NCBI RefSeq assembly: GCF_018137965.1
Contig: NZ_CP073100.1
Location: forward strand, 2,987,754-3,051,753
DNA length: 64,000 nt
Direction: 5' to 3'
From: Luteolibacter ambystomatis
Lineage (GTDB): Bacteria > Verrucomicrobiota > Verrucomicrobiia > Verrucomicrobiales > Akkermansiaceae
Program-made: the position numbers and the translations under genes
In this document: one piece after another, positions 1 through 8,946 of the stretch
Layout of the letters: every line of letters begins with the position of its first letter
Numbering within the stretch: position 1 is the first letter of the stretch
The notes under the pieces: generated by a model
What the model saw: the letters and a program-made list of their open reading frames with translations, nothing else
What the model was told of the DNA's origin: nothing
Database searches by the model: none

Positions 1-144
1 ATTCCGCGAATTGGGAATTCCACGCCCGGGTTTCCACGTTTCAACGTCCGGGATTGAACCCTTGCAGCGGATCGTGCTAAAAAATAGGGTCGCTTTTCCG
101 AAAGCTATTTCTTACGGATCTGTGAAGTAAACGTACTCCCCTTC

Positions 145-1245
145 ATGGCTGATCATCCCCCAACCGAGTCGAAAATGAAAGACCCGATCCGTCCTTGGTT
201 CAAAGCCTTGGAAGGCTTGGGCGAATACATCGGCATCCGGTTCGGCAAGGTGAATCCGGAAACCAACGAGGTGGAGTGGATTTTCCTGCCTCATACGGAA
301 TACGACGGCATCGGTGCCTTCGCGCACCTGATGCGCGAGGGCGGGGTGAAAATGAACCAACTCCCGCAGATCACTCATCCGGCTCCGTTGAACTGGACTT
401 CCTTCCTGCGGCTGGTGCCGAGGATGATGGGTCCGCGGCGGCGCCTGAAATGGAAGCCGCTGCCACAGGGACCGGCGCTGGACAATGCCCAGCAACCGCC
501 GCCCGCCGTGGCGTGGCACGTTTTCACCGAGGAGGATTCCGCCAAGCTGCGCCGCGCCAGCCGCTTGGCGAACGTTTCGGTCAATTCGCTGCTGCTGAAG
601 TACCTCGACCGCGCCGTCCGCGCGGATCTGGAGAATCCTTCGTCCGCCATCCCGTGGATGATCCCGGTGAACATGCGCGGCAAAGTCACCCAGGACAGCG
701 ATGTCGCGAACCACGCCAGCTACATCGGCATCCGCATCTTCGCCTCGGAGAGCGTGAAGGACGTCCATCGCCACATTTACGATGCTCTCGGAAAAGGTCA
801 GCACTGTGGCAACTGGAAGGCACTCAATGCCACCGGCTGGACCTCCGAAGCCACGAAGCAGAAGATGCTCAACATGGACCGGGCCACCCTCCAGTGGAGC
901 CTCGGCGGCTTCTCGAACCTCGGCGTCTGGGATCGGGAAAAAGCCATCACCGCCGAAACCTGCCAAGGTCCTTGGCTGTTTTCGCCGCCGGTACTGAGCA
1001 GCCAGTTGGTCGGCGCAGGTTGTATCACCTTCCAAGGCCGTCTCAGCCTCACCCTGCAGATCCATCCGGATCTCACCACCTCTCCCGAGGTGGCGGCGAA
1101 GTGGATGCGTACCTGGGTCCGCGAGATCGAGTTCGATTTTCCCGCCTTCTGGCCTGCAGAAAACGCGACTGCCGTTCCGACCCAGGGCCACATCCACAGC
1201 TTTCCCGGCGCGCTGCCCGCAAGCTCCGCACGCACCGGCTCCTGA
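145..1245 (+). CDS. Condensation/acyltransferase-superfamily-like protein
   Basis: The 366-residue protein carries a PHTEYDG segment near residues 49-55, which fits the HxxxDG active-site motif of the chloramphenicol-acetyltransferase-like superfamily (condensation domains, wax-ester synthases, PapA-type acyltransferases). The first His of the full HHxxxDG motif is Pro here. The downstream SVNSLLLKYLDRAV and IPWMIPVNMRGK segments resemble the helix and strand that follow in that fold. It is shorter than a full two-lobed condensation domain (about 450 residues). No signal peptide or membrane segment is visible, so a cytoplasmic acyl transferase is inferred; donor and acceptor are unknown. An in-frame ATG at 175 is an equally plausible start. 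The FadL-like gene follows within 40 bases, hinting at shared work on hydrophobic acyl compounds. Confidence 0.6.
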   Translation: MADHPPTESKMKDPIRPWFKALEGLGEYIGIRFGKVNPETNEVEWIFLPHTEYDGIGAFAHLMREGGVKMNQLPQITHPAPLNWTSFLRLVPRMMGPRRRLKWKPLPQGPALDNAQQPPPAVAWHVFTEEDSAKLRRASRLANVSVNSLLLKYLDRAVRADLENPSSAIPWMIPVNMRGKVTQDSDVANHASYIGIRIFASESVKDVHRHIYDALGKGQHCGNWKALNATGWTSEATKQKMLNMDRATLQWSLGGFSNLGVWDREKAITAETCQGPWLFSPPVLSSQLVGAGCITFQGRLSLTLQIHPDLTTSPEVAAKWMRTWVREIEFDFPAFWPAENATAVPTQGHIHSFPGALPASSARTGS

Positions 1246-1279
1246 TTCTCCTCCCTTGCCGAAAAACCCACGACATCCC

Positions 1280-2491
1280 ATGCAGCCAGCCCGCGTCCGC
1301 GATTCCCGTCTCGCCATACTTGCCGTGGCGTTCCTCTCCTTCCAACAGGCACATGCCGTCGGCTTCCGCCTGCCGAACCAAGACCCCGAAGCCATCGCCC
1401 GCGGCAATGCCTTCGCCGCCACCGCGGACAACCCCTCCGCGATCTACTACAATCCGGCCGGCATCACCCAGTTGGAGGGCCAACAGCTCAGCGTCGGCAT
1501 ATACGCCATCTCTGCCGACCTCCACTACACCTCTTTCACCGGCGCGACGGCCAGCAGCGATCCCACGGTCCAGTTCGTTCCGCAGATCTACTACACCTAT
1601 TCGCCCAAGGAGTCTCCATGGTCCTTCGGCCTCGGCGTTTACGCGCCGTATGGCCTCGGCGTGGACTACGGCACCCGGAGCCCGATCTCCACGATCGCCC
1701 AGGAAGCGAAGCTTCTCTACGCCACCGCCAATCCGGTGGTCGCCTACCAGATCAGCCCCACCCTCTCCATCGGCGGCGGCATCACCCTCAACTACTCGGA
1801 CGTCAATCTGGAACGCCAGATCGGCTTCGGTCCTGCGGATGGATTCCGCTTCAAGGGTGACGGCTTCGACACCGGCTTCAACCTGGGCCTGCTGTGGCAG
1901 CCCGTGACCGAGTGGTCCTTCGGCCTCAACTACCGCTCCGCCACCGAGATCGGCTACGATGGCAAATCGATCGCCTTCCCTTACGCCGGGTACAGCCCCA
2001 CCAGCGCTTCCATCGATTTTCCACAGAACATCGTGGCGGGCGTCTCCTACCGGCCGAACGACAGGTGGAACTTCGAGTTCGACCTCGATTGGACCGACTG
2101 GGACGTGGTGAATGACGCCACCTTCCGCGGCACCTTCGGCGGTCCGCAGGTCTTTCCGTTCCGCTATACCTCCGGGTTCATGTACAATTTCGGGGTCACC
2201 CGCCAATTGGGCAACGGTTACTTCCTCAGCGCCGGTTACATCTTCAGCGAGAACTCCGTGCCGGACCGCACGCTCACCCCGTTCAATCCGGACTCCGATC
2301 TCCAGCTCGGCAGCATCGGCTTCGGCCACCGCGGCGAATGCTTCAGTTGGGCGGTGGGCTATCACTTCGCCTACAATGGCGGCCGCACGGTCGTCGGCAG
2401 CGTGGCAACCTCGCCGATCGGCCAGACTGCGGACGGTCACTATACGACGTTCAACAACGCCTTGAACGTTTCCGTGCGCTACTCGTTCTGA
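1280..2491 (+). CDS. OmpP1/FadL/TodX family outer-membrane transporter
   Basis: This is an outer-membrane beta-barrel channel of the FadL family, which takes up long-chain fatty acids or other hydrophobic molecules. The mature N-terminus (VGFRLPNQDPEAIARGNA, then NPSAIYYNPAG) is the hallmark hatch-region signature of the family, and the chain ends in phenylalanine as barrel proteins do. A signal peptide ending near HA-VGF is clear. The ATG at 1280 is preferred to a TTG at 1256 because it gives a compact signal peptide. About 403 residues is normal for the family. It follows the acyltransferase-like gene closely and probably shares its transcript. The exact substrate cannot be read from the sequence. 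Confidence 0.9.
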   Translation: MQPARVRDSRLAILAVAFLSFQQAHAVGFRLPNQDPEAIARGNAFAATADNPSAIYYNPAGITQLEGQQLSVGIYAISADLHYTSFTGATASSDPTVQFVPQIYYTYSPKESPWSFGLGVYAPYGLGVDYGTRSPISTIAQEAKLLYATANPVVAYQISPTLSIGGGITLNYSDVNLERQIGFGPADGFRFKGDGFDTGFNLGLLWQPVTEWSFGLNYRSATEIGYDGKSIAFPYAGYSPTSASIDFPQNIVAGVSYRPNDRWNFEFDLDWTDWDVVNDATFRGTFGGPQVFPFRYTSGFMYNFGVTRQLGNGYFLSAGYIFSENSVPDRTLTPFNPDSDLQLGSIGFGHRGECFSWAVGYHFAYNGGRTVVGSVATSPIGQTADGHYTTFNNALNVSVRYSF

Positions 2492-2713
2492 GGCCGAATT
2501 TGCGGACATCTGGCCGGAAATCACCCCACTGGAGTCTTGTTAGGCCGGATTTTTCAGTTCACTTTAAATCCAAGAAAGGCGACGGCGCGCTCCGGCAGAC
2601 CGGAAACCTTTCTCACAAAGTCGGTGAATCCCAAGTGATGCTCATCGTGCTTCAAAATCCGGGGGGAGATTGAAGGGCGAAGGAGCCGCGGCAGACCGCC
2701 GGTGCTGTTCCCT
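2492..2713 (+). other. Non-coding stretch, possible small RNA
   Basis: No credible gene lies between the FadL-type stop codon and the terminator. Two short hairpins share the same CAGA loop but have different stems: tccgg/ccgga at 2591-2604 and gcgg/ccgc at 2688-2699. The stretch ends in a strong terminator, so it is either a long 3' UTR or a separate small RNA. No known RNA family was recognised, and no well-spaced promoter was found. Confidence 0.3.
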
Positions 2714-2754
2714 AAAAAGCGCGGGCCTGCTTTAGCAACAGGCCCGCGCTTTTT
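2714..2754. terminator. Bidirectional Rho-independent terminator
   Basis: A perfect 16-bp inverted repeat (aaaaagcgcgggcctg / caggcccgcgcttttt) with a 9-base loop. A-tract and T-tract flank the GC stem, so it works on both strands. It lies between convergent genes: it ends the FadL-side transcript and sits 27 bases after the stop of the minus-strand gene at 2781. Confidence 0.9.
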
Positions 2755-2780
2755 GGTAGCCATGGCAATGGCTGCAAGCC

Positions 2781-3212
2781 TTACCGCTCCACCAGCGATG
2801 CGCAGGTGTGGATGATGTCATCCGCCCGGTTCGCCGTATCGGCTCCGCGGCTGCGCAGGATCACCCCGGAAGCGGGCGTTGCTTCATACTCATAGGCCCG
2901 ACCCCAGGGATCGGTGGGCAGCGACTGCCGCAGATGTGTCCCATCCGGCATTTCTTCCAACAGCGCGGCGAGGCCTTTTTCCTTCGCAGGAGCATGGCCC
3001 GTGCGATGAAAGTATTCATCCAGATCGCCGTCCAACTGGCGCAGGTCGAACTCCGCCCGCTCGCGCAGCGAACTCCGGAACACCACGTGGTGGAGGCCCC
3101 ACACCATGCCGCCGGTCACCAGAAAAACCACCGAAGCGAACCCTAGAAAGCCAGTCCCCGGCCACAACCGCGGGTGGCCGTTCCAACGCATCAAAAACGG
3201 GAACGTTCTCAT
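2781..3212 (-). CDS. GspG-like (pseudopilin C-terminal-domain) membrane protein
   Basis: A 143-residue protein with one membrane segment (about residues 20-40, GFASVVFLVTGGMVWGL) followed by a periplasmic domain. That domain ends in a segment matching the C-terminal core of type II secretion major pseudopilins (TDPWGRAYEYEA, then SRGADTANRADDI), the region that forms the calcium-binding loop in GspG. It lacks the prepilin-peptidase cleavage site (G-FTLIE) expected before the hydrophobic helix, so it is not a standard pseudopilin. The frame extends upstream to 3449, but that would overlap the divergent phosphatase start; the ATG at 3212 is therefore chosen. No other secretion genes lie nearby. 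Function unknown. Confidence 0.6.
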   Translation of the reverse strand: MRTFPFLMRWNGHPRLWPGTGFLGFASVVFLVTGGMVWGLHHVVFRSSLRERAEFDLRQLDGDLDEYFHRTGHAPAKEKGLAALLEEMPDGTHLRQSLPTDPWGRAYEYEATPASGVILRSRGADTANRADDIIHTCASLVER

Positions 3213-3399
3213 GGACTGGGGCAGGAAAAGACCCTGATCCCGGGCCGCGGCAGTGGGGCCGTGTCCCGGTTCCAGGGTCCACTGGGAAAACGCTGCCCGG
3301 CCGACTTCTTGTCTGTATTCCCATTCTGCAGCGGAAAATGACAATACCGTCACATTTAGGGAAACATTCCGCCCTCGGGAAAGTATCCTTCCAGCCGTC

Positions 3400-4407
3400 A
3401 TGAATTTGGATTCTTCCGCCTTTTCCCGCCGCGACGTTCTCAAAACCACCCTGCTCTTCAGTTCCGGCCTTCTCGCCGGCGGCTGGGCATCCCGCCTCCA
3501 GGCGGCTACCGCGAAAACGGATTTCGGCCAAGGTGGGCTGCACCTGCTGGCGGTCGGCGACTACGGCACGGCCAATGCCGAGCAGAAGAAGGTGGCCGAT
3601 TGCATGAACAGCTTCGCGGGCAAGCTCAGGTCACCGCTTTCCGCCGTACTCGCACTAGGGGACAACTTCTACGGCATGATGACGCCGGAGCGTTTCCAGC
3701 CCGGCTTCGAGCAGATGTATTCGAAGGAGCATCTCGACTGCCCGTTCTATGCCTTGCTCGGAAACCACGACTACGGTCCGCAATACGATTCCAAGCAGGG
3801 CCGGGCGAAGGCGGACATGCAGCTCGACTACGCCAAGGCGAACCCCACCTCGCGTTGGAAGATGCCGGCAAAGTGGTATTCCTTCGAACTGGGCGCACCG
3901 GACAAGCCGCTGGTGAAGGTGATCTATTTGGACGGCAATAACTTCGAAGGCGCATTGACGCCGCAGGAGAAGATCGACCAGAAGCGCTGGCTGGAAGCGG
4001 AGATGCAAAAGAAGACCTCCGCGAAGTGGTTGTGGGTCGTCTCACATTACCCGTTGTTCTCGGACACCACGAAGCGCGGCGACAAGGAAGGCGCGAAGCT
4101 GGTGGAGAACTGGGGCGCCTATCTCCGCGAAAAGCCCGTCTCACTCTATCTCTCCGGGCATGATCACAATCTCCAGCATCTGCGCGTGGAGGGCTACCAG
4201 CCGAGCTTCCTTGTTTCCGGTGGTGGTGGCGCGCACCGCTACGAAGTGCAGCAGTCCGACCGCGGCTTCTCGATGCAGACGCGCGGCTTCAACCACATCC
4301 ACGTCACCGAGGACAAACTGACAGTGCAGCTCATCAATCCGGACGGGCAGCGCCTGCATGCCTTCGAGCGGAACCTCAAAGGCGAGACGACGATTCTAAC
4401 AGTTTGA
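3400..4407 (+). CDS. Tat-exported metallophosphoesterase, purple/tartrate-resistant acid phosphatase-like
   Basis: A 335-residue calcineurin-fold phosphoesterase. The metal-binding motifs appear in family order: GDYGT (about 53-57), GDNFY (87-91), GNHDY (121-125), then SHYPLF and SGHDHNLQ. This order, including the Tyr after GD, matches tartrate-resistant acid phosphatases that use a mixed di-metal centre to hydrolyse phosphomonoesters. The N-terminus has a twin-arginine signal (SRRDVLKTT followed by a hydrophobic stretch and LQA), so it is exported folded. The ATG at 3400 is chosen because it places this signal at the N-terminus; the open frame extends further upstream without support. It is divergent from the GspG-like gene. 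Confidence 0.88.
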   Translation: MNLDSSAFSRRDVLKTTLLFSSGLLAGGWASRLQAATAKTDFGQGGLHLLAVGDYGTANAEQKKVADCMNSFAGKLRSPLSAVLALGDNFYGMMTPERFQPGFEQMYSKEHLDCPFYALLGNHDYGPQYDSKQGRAKADMQLDYAKANPTSRWKMPAKWYSFELGAPDKPLVKVIYLDGNNFEGALTPQEKIDQKRWLEAEMQKKTSAKWLWVVSHYPLFSDTTKRGDKEGAKLVENWGAYLREKPVSLYLSGHDHNLQHLRVEGYQPSFLVSGGGGAHRYEVQQSDRGFSMQTRGFNHIHVTEDKLTVQLINPDGQRLHAFERNLKGETTILTV

Positions 4408-4559
4408 TCATCCCGCTGGGAGTGGCTGCTTCCGAACAGCCATGACAAGAGGGAAAGACAGCATGCCGTTTCAACGCATCCGGAGTTCAGGAAACCTACC
4501 CGCTTGAGAGTTTTGGGGGATCGTTTGGGAAATGGCAGATCGAAAGCCACCACTCCCGG

Positions 4560-4925
4560 TCAGGCCTCATCACGATGCACCGTCTCCGGAGAGAAAGCAT
4601 CGAGACAGACGGCGATATACTCCGCTCCCTCCGGACCGGGTGAGCTGTAGCGCACCCATTCTCCACGATTCGTCTGAATGGCCTGGCCTGCGGACACCTG
4701 ATGAACGCCCTCGCGGGTCTCCACCTGCAGGGTACCGCGCATCACCACCGTGTACTCATCGAATTCCGGAGTCTGGCCCGGCTCCGCCCAGCCGGACGGA
4801 CTGACCATCCGCGCGATGCTGACCGCGGAGGTGCCCGAATTCACCCGGCCGAAGAATTCCTCGATCACTTTCGGAGGCTCGCCGTGGGCATGGATGCGGG
4901 TCGGAGCTGGAATCAGTCGTGCCAT
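4560..4925 (-). CDS. Small cupin-domain protein
   Basis: A 121-residue single-domain cupin. The EFDEYTVVMRGTLQVET strand pair and the Pro/Gly-rich AGQAIQTNRGEW turn match the two conserved cupin motifs, with Glu residues and few of the usual His ligands. Such small cupins are sugar or small-molecule binding or isomerising proteins, often of the ethanolamine-utilisation EutQ-like group; the ligand cannot be predicted here. It is a single gene, transcribed divergently from the moxR operon across a 185-base gap. No signal peptide. Confidence 0.75.
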   Translation of the reverse strand: MARLIPAPTRIHAHGEPPKVIEEFFGRVNSGTSAVSIARMVSPSGWAEPGQTPEFDEYTVVMRGTLQVETREGVHQVSAGQAIQTNRGEWVRYSSPGPEGAEYIAVCLDAFSPETVHRDEA

Positions 4926-5110
4926 GGCCGGACGATGTCAGGCATGGGCCGGAAACGCACGGGAAAGTCACCGCTGGACGGGTCCGATTGGAATCCGCGG
5001 TCACATTTGCAAAATACATGCCCGGGCGAATCGCCTATTTTTCATGCGATCTTCATTCCCTGCGGCGTTTCCTTTGTTAGCGTCGGTCAGTTCAGATTCC
5101 CCAGATTTCC

Positions 5111-6118
5111 ATGGAACACGCCTCCGAAACCGAAGTTGTCAACGCGGGCAAGCACCTCCGCTCGCTGGTGAACGGCCTCAATCAAGTGCTGTTCGGTCAG
5201 GAGGAACTGATCGATCTGGTCCTTACCGGCATTCTGGCCCGCGGCCACATCCTGCTGGAAGGTCTGCCCGGCCTCGGCAAGACGGAGCTGGTCAAGGGTC
5301 TCTCAAAGCTGGTGCGCCTCGGCACGAAGCGCGTCCAATTCACCCCGGACCTGCTGCCGGGTGACATCACCGGCAACCCGGTGCTGCAAGAGACCAACGG
5401 CCGCCGCGAGTTCGTGTTCCAGCCGGGTCCGCTCTTCACCAACATCGTGCTGGCGGATGAAATCAACCGCGCCTCGCCGAAAACCCAATCCGCCTTGCTG
5501 GAAGCGATGCAGGAACGCCGCGTGACCGTGCTGGGCGAGACCCACACACTGCCAAAGCCGTTCTTCGTGCTCGCCACCCAGAACCCGATCGAGCTGGAAG
5601 GCACCTACCCTCTGCCGGAAGCTCAGCTCGACCGCTTCCTGTTCAAGCTGGAGGTCACCCGTAACAACGTTGACACCCTCCAGCGCATCGTCTCGAACCG
5701 TGAGATCGGCACCGAACCGGTGGTGGAGCCGGTGATGGATGCCGCCACCTTGGAGGAACTGCTGGAACTCGTGCGCCGCATTTATCTGCCGGACGTGGTG
5801 GCGAACTACATTGCCCGCCTCGTGGATGCCACCCATCCCGGCCAGTCTTCCGCAGCGCATGGCATCCGCTACGGAGCCAGCCCGCGTGCGGCGCTTGCAC
5901 TGGCATCCGCCGCCCGCGCGCGCGCGCTGATGAACGAGCGCGTCAATGGCAGCTTCGAGGATGTGAAAGCGGTGGCCCCCGCCGTGCTGCGCCATCGCAT
6001 CGTGCTCGACTACAATGCGCGGGTGGAAGGACTGACCACGAACGACCTGGTGCGCTCGCTGCTGGAGGAAGTGCCGTTCCAATCCACCTCCACACCTCGG
6101 ACCCTCAAGCCGGCCTGA
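5111..6118 (+). CDS. MoxR-type AAA+ ATPase
   Basis: A 335-residue MoxR ATPase, a chaperone-like AAA+ protein thought to help mature or insert metal cofactors into partner proteins with VWA domains. The Walker A GLPGLGKT is at residues 51-58 and the Walker B/MIDAS-facing NIVLADEINR at 111-120. They are followed by the diagnostic SPKTQSALLEAMQERRVT and the LATQNPIELEGTYPLPEAQLDRF stretch. It opens the seven-gene operon running to 15793, which also contains DUF58 and VWA proteins, the classic MoxR partners. Confidence 0.95.
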   Translation: MEHASETEVVNAGKHLRSLVNGLNQVLFGQEELIDLVLTGILARGHILLEGLPGLGKTELVKGLSKLVRLGTKRVQFTPDLLPGDITGNPVLQETNGRREFVFQPGPLFTNIVLADEINRASPKTQSALLEAMQERRVTVLGETHTLPKPFFVLATQNPIELEGTYPLPEAQLDRFLFKLEVTRNNVDTLQRIVSNREIGTEPVVEPVMDAATLEELLELVRRIYLPDVVANYIARLVDATHPGQSSAAHGIRYGASPRAALALASAARARALMNERVNGSFEDVKAVAPAVLRHRIVLDYNARVEGLTTNDLVRSLLEEVPFQSTSTPRTLKPA

Positions 6119-6161
6119 CCACCGGCCGCCCGACCGCTTCCGATTTCCCATATCCCACTTC

Positions 6162-7913
6162 ATGATGCGCCGGCTCGCCCCTCTGCTGCTCGCTCTCGCT
6201 GCTTCCGCTTCCGCCCAGGAGCAACTGATCCGCGAGGTGACCGATCCGAAGACGGACACCCACGTCGAGATCACCTCGCTGTTCTCCGAGCCACCTTCCC
6301 ACGGCTACCTGCCGGTGCGGGTGACGATTGCGAACCGGCTGGAGTCGAACCGTTCCGTCACCGTTTCATTCGAGTGCAACACGAACGGCTCCTACAGGGA
6401 CGAAGGCAGCAAGATGACTTCGTCGTTCACCTTCGATGCTCCGGCGGAGAAATCGAGCGATCACGATATCCTCGTGCCCTTGCCAACCGCCATCGGCGGT
6501 CGTGGCACCGGCACCTCCGTGAAAACCACGCTGTCCGGCACGCTGGGCAACAGCAGCCATACGTTGAGCGGAGAATTCGCGGAGAACCAACCCGGAGTCT
6601 TGATGGGGGAAAAGCTCTACACCGCCAATGCCCTGGATCTCTCGAAGGAAGCCGGCTCCCACCTGAGCACCTATCGTGGCAGTGTGACCTTCGCCTCCCG
6701 CTTCGATGCCCGGCGCATGCCCGACGATTGGCGCGCCTACTCCGGCTACGACCATGTCATCATGACGGATGACGAGTGGACGACCTGCTCACCGGGCGCG
6801 AAGACCGCCCTGCTGGCATGGATCCGTCTGGGCGGTCATCTGAGGATCTACACGTCCACCGGCACCGCCACCGGCCTCAACCTGCCGGTGGATACCAGTT
6901 TCGGCTCCGTGAAGGTGGAAAAGACCAGCGGCGGCGCGCTCAAATTGGACGCTCCAGCCGTGGTCAACGCCATCCTCGCCAAAGGCCCCCGCTCATCGCA
7001 ACTCGAGTCCATCAACAACGACTACAACGCGAGGTGGCCGTTGCAGGATGACTTCGGCAAGGTCGGCTTCAACTACGCGGTTTTCATTGTCATCCTCATC
7101 GCCTTCGGAGTCGTCGTGGGACCGGTCAATCTCTTCGTCTTCGCCAAGACCGGACGCCGCCACCGATTGTTCATCACCACTCCTCTGATCTCTCTTGCCG
7201 CAAGCTTGCTGCTGGTGATCCTCATTCTTCTCCAGGATGGATTCGGCGGACGCGGAGTAAGAGTGGCACTGATGGAAGTGCGTCCGGACAACAGCGAGAA
7301 CGCGGCCTACATCCACCAGGAACAGTTCAGCCGCACCGGCGTGCTGACGGGCGTACGCTTCACGCTCCAAGACGCGGCCGTAATCTCCCCGGTACCCATC
7401 GCGGAGGACAACCGCTGGGCTCGCCTCACCACCACGAATGGCGGCGGCGGCAACGGCTACTCGGCCAATTTCGTGGATGGCAAGCTGGAGACCGCTGGCG
7501 ATTGGTTCCAGAGCCGCTCGGAACAAGGCCAGATCCTGGAAGCGGTCATCCCCACCCGTGGCCGCATCGAAAGAGCCACCGGCGGCGGCGATCCCTCGCT
7601 GCTGTCCACCTTCGATTTCCCGATCGAAACGCTGCTCTTCCGCGATGACTCGAAGCAATGGTGGAAGGCTACCAACGTGCAACCCGGCTCGCGCATCCAA
7701 CCCGTGACCATCACCGATGCGGAAGCCAATGGCATCATCGACATCGAAAAAGGCCGCCTCGGCAACCGCAACGCCAACCTGTTGGACAAGGTGAAGCTCC
7801 GTGACGGCTCCTTCATCGCCACCACCCTCAAGGCTCCCGCCGTGGAGACTTACAAAAGCATCAAGTGGCAGCAAACCCGGACCGTGATCACCGGACCGGT
7901 CATCATCCCCTGA
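6162..7913 (+). CDS. Secreted/membrane-anchored protein of the MoxR operon
   Basis: 583 residues with a signal peptide (LLLALAASASA-QE), a long periplasmic domain, and two membrane helices at about 304-327 and 338-358. A second extracytoplasmic domain of about 220 residues completes it. The part after residue 195 (YDHVIMTDDEW, then AWIRLGGHLRIY) resembles the glutamine-amidotransferase-like fold used as a scaffold by proteins that accompany DUF58/VWA systems. No catalytic residues are identified. It lies 43 bases after moxR and 7 bases before the ABC ATPase, so it is probably a structural partner of the exporter. Family not recognised with certainty. Confidence 0.7.
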   Translation: MMRRLAPLLLALAASASAQEQLIREVTDPKTDTHVEITSLFSEPPSHGYLPVRVTIANRLESNRSVTVSFECNTNGSYRDEGSKMTSSFTFDAPAEKSSDHDILVPLPTAIGGRGTGTSVKTTLSGTLGNSSHTLSGEFAENQPGVLMGEKLYTANALDLSKEAGSHLSTYRGSVTFASRFDARRMPDDWRAYSGYDHVIMTDDEWTTCSPGAKTALLAWIRLGGHLRIYTSTGTATGLNLPVDTSFGSVKVEKTSGGALKLDAPAVVNAILAKGPRSSQLESINNDYNARWPLQDDFGKVGFNYAVFIVILIAFGVVVGPVNLFVFAKTGRRHRLFITTPLISLAASLLLVILILLQDGFGGRGVRVALMEVRPDNSENAAYIHQEQFSRTGVLTGVRFTLQDAAVISPVPIAEDNRWARLTTTNGGGGNGYSANFVDGKLETAGDWFQSRSEQGQILEAVIPTRGRIERATGGGDPSLLSTFDFPIETLLFRDDSKQWWKATNVQPGSRIQPVTITDAEANGIIDIEKGRLGNRNANLLDKVKLRDGSFIATTLKAPAVETYKSIKWQQTRTVITGPVIIP

Positions 7914-7920
7914 AACCACC

Positions 7921-8943
7921 ATGTCCGCCGCCCTCAAGGTTCACAATCTCTACCGTTACTTCGGCCATCTCCAGGCCGTGAACGGCGTCTCCTTTGAAGT
8001 GCCACATGGCTCGGTCTGCGGTTTCGTCGGCGCGAATGGCGCGGGCAAGACCACCACCATGCGCATCCTCGCCACACTTGACTACCCCACCATGGGGGTC
8101 GCGGAAGTGTGCGGCATCAATGTGGTGAACCATCCCTCCGAGGTGCGGAAGCTGATCGGATGGATGCCCGACCACTTCGGCAACTACGAGCACATGACCG
8201 TGCTCGAATATCTCGATTTCTACGCGCGCGCGCTGGGCTACAAGGGCAAGGAGCGCCGCCAGCGCGTGCAGGAGGTGATGGAATTCACCGACCTCATCCC
8301 ACTGGCCGAGCGTTTCTCCAACAAACTCTCGAAGGGCATGACCCAGCGTCTCGGTCTTGGCCGGGCACTGCTGCATGACCCGCAGGTGCTGATCATGGAC
8401 GAACCCGCCGCGGGTCTCGATCCGAAGGCGCGCGTGGAACTGAAGCACCTGATCCGCGTGCTCGCGAAGGAAGGCAAGACGATCTTCATCTCCTCCCACA
8501 TCCTCTCCGAGCTGGGCGAGATGTGCGATTCGCTGCTTTTCATCAATGCCGGGCGCGTGGTCCATCATGGCAATGCCGAAGATCTCAAGCGCGGCGCGGA
8601 CGCGCTCGGCGGCGTCCTTTACGACGTGCAGGTGGCGGGCGAAGCGCAGACGGTCTCCGATTGGTGCGTGCTCCAGCCGCATGTCGAGTTCCTGGAAGCG
8701 CGCAAGCACGGCGGACGTATCCGGATCGAAACCGATGATCCGGCAAAGGCCGCGGACGTGCTTTCGCGCATGGTGAAGGACGGCCTGAGGGTGGTGGAGT
8801 TCCACCGCGAGCAGCGCAATCTGGAGGACGCCTTCATCGACATCCTCGGCCGTATCGAGCGCGGTGAGAAAAACGTGATCGCCCCCCCGCCGATGCCGGA
8901 AACGAAATCCGCGCCAACGGCCACCACCGCCAGCGAGTCCTGA
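7921..8943 (+). CDS. ABC transporter ATP-binding protein
   Basis: 340 residues with a complete ABC ATPase core. The Walker A GANGAGKT is at 37-44; the signature is LSKGMTQRLGLGRALLHDP, followed by Walker B VLIMDEPAAGLD and the H-loop in IFISSHILSEL. The variant LSKGM signature and the roughly 100-residue C-terminal tail are typical of ABC-2-type exporters and the gliding/Nos-type group. The permease starts 3 bases downstream, so the two form one exporter. Its position between MoxR and DUF58 genes is unusual. Confidence 0.95.
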   Translation: MSAALKVHNLYRYFGHLQAVNGVSFEVPHGSVCGFVGANGAGKTTTMRILATLDYPTMGVAEVCGINVVNHPSEVRKLIGWMPDHFGNYEHMTVLEYLDFYARALGYKGKERRQRVQEVMEFTDLIPLAERFSNKLSKGMTQRLGLGRALLHDPQVLIMDEPAAGLDPKARVELKHLIRVLAKEGKTIFISSHILSELGEMCDSLLFINAGRVVHHGNAEDLKRGADALGGVLYDVQVAGEAQTVSDWCVLQPHVEFLEARKHGGRIRIETDDPAKAADVLSRMVKDGLRVVEFHREQRNLEDAFIDILGRIERGEKNVIAPPPMPETKSAPTATTASES

Positions 8944-8946
8944 TCC

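Noticed and set aside
112-1431. A long minus-strand open frame opposite the acyltransferase-like gene
   Set aside because: It runs antisense to a gene with a clear motif, is arginine- and glycine-rich without family likeness, and is a typical shadow of high-GC coding sequence.
2492-2754. A signal-recognition-particle RNA or riboswitch in the gap
   Set aside because: Searching by eye for the conserved GGAAG/AGCAG loop of SRP RNA and the box of cobalamin riboswitches found neither.
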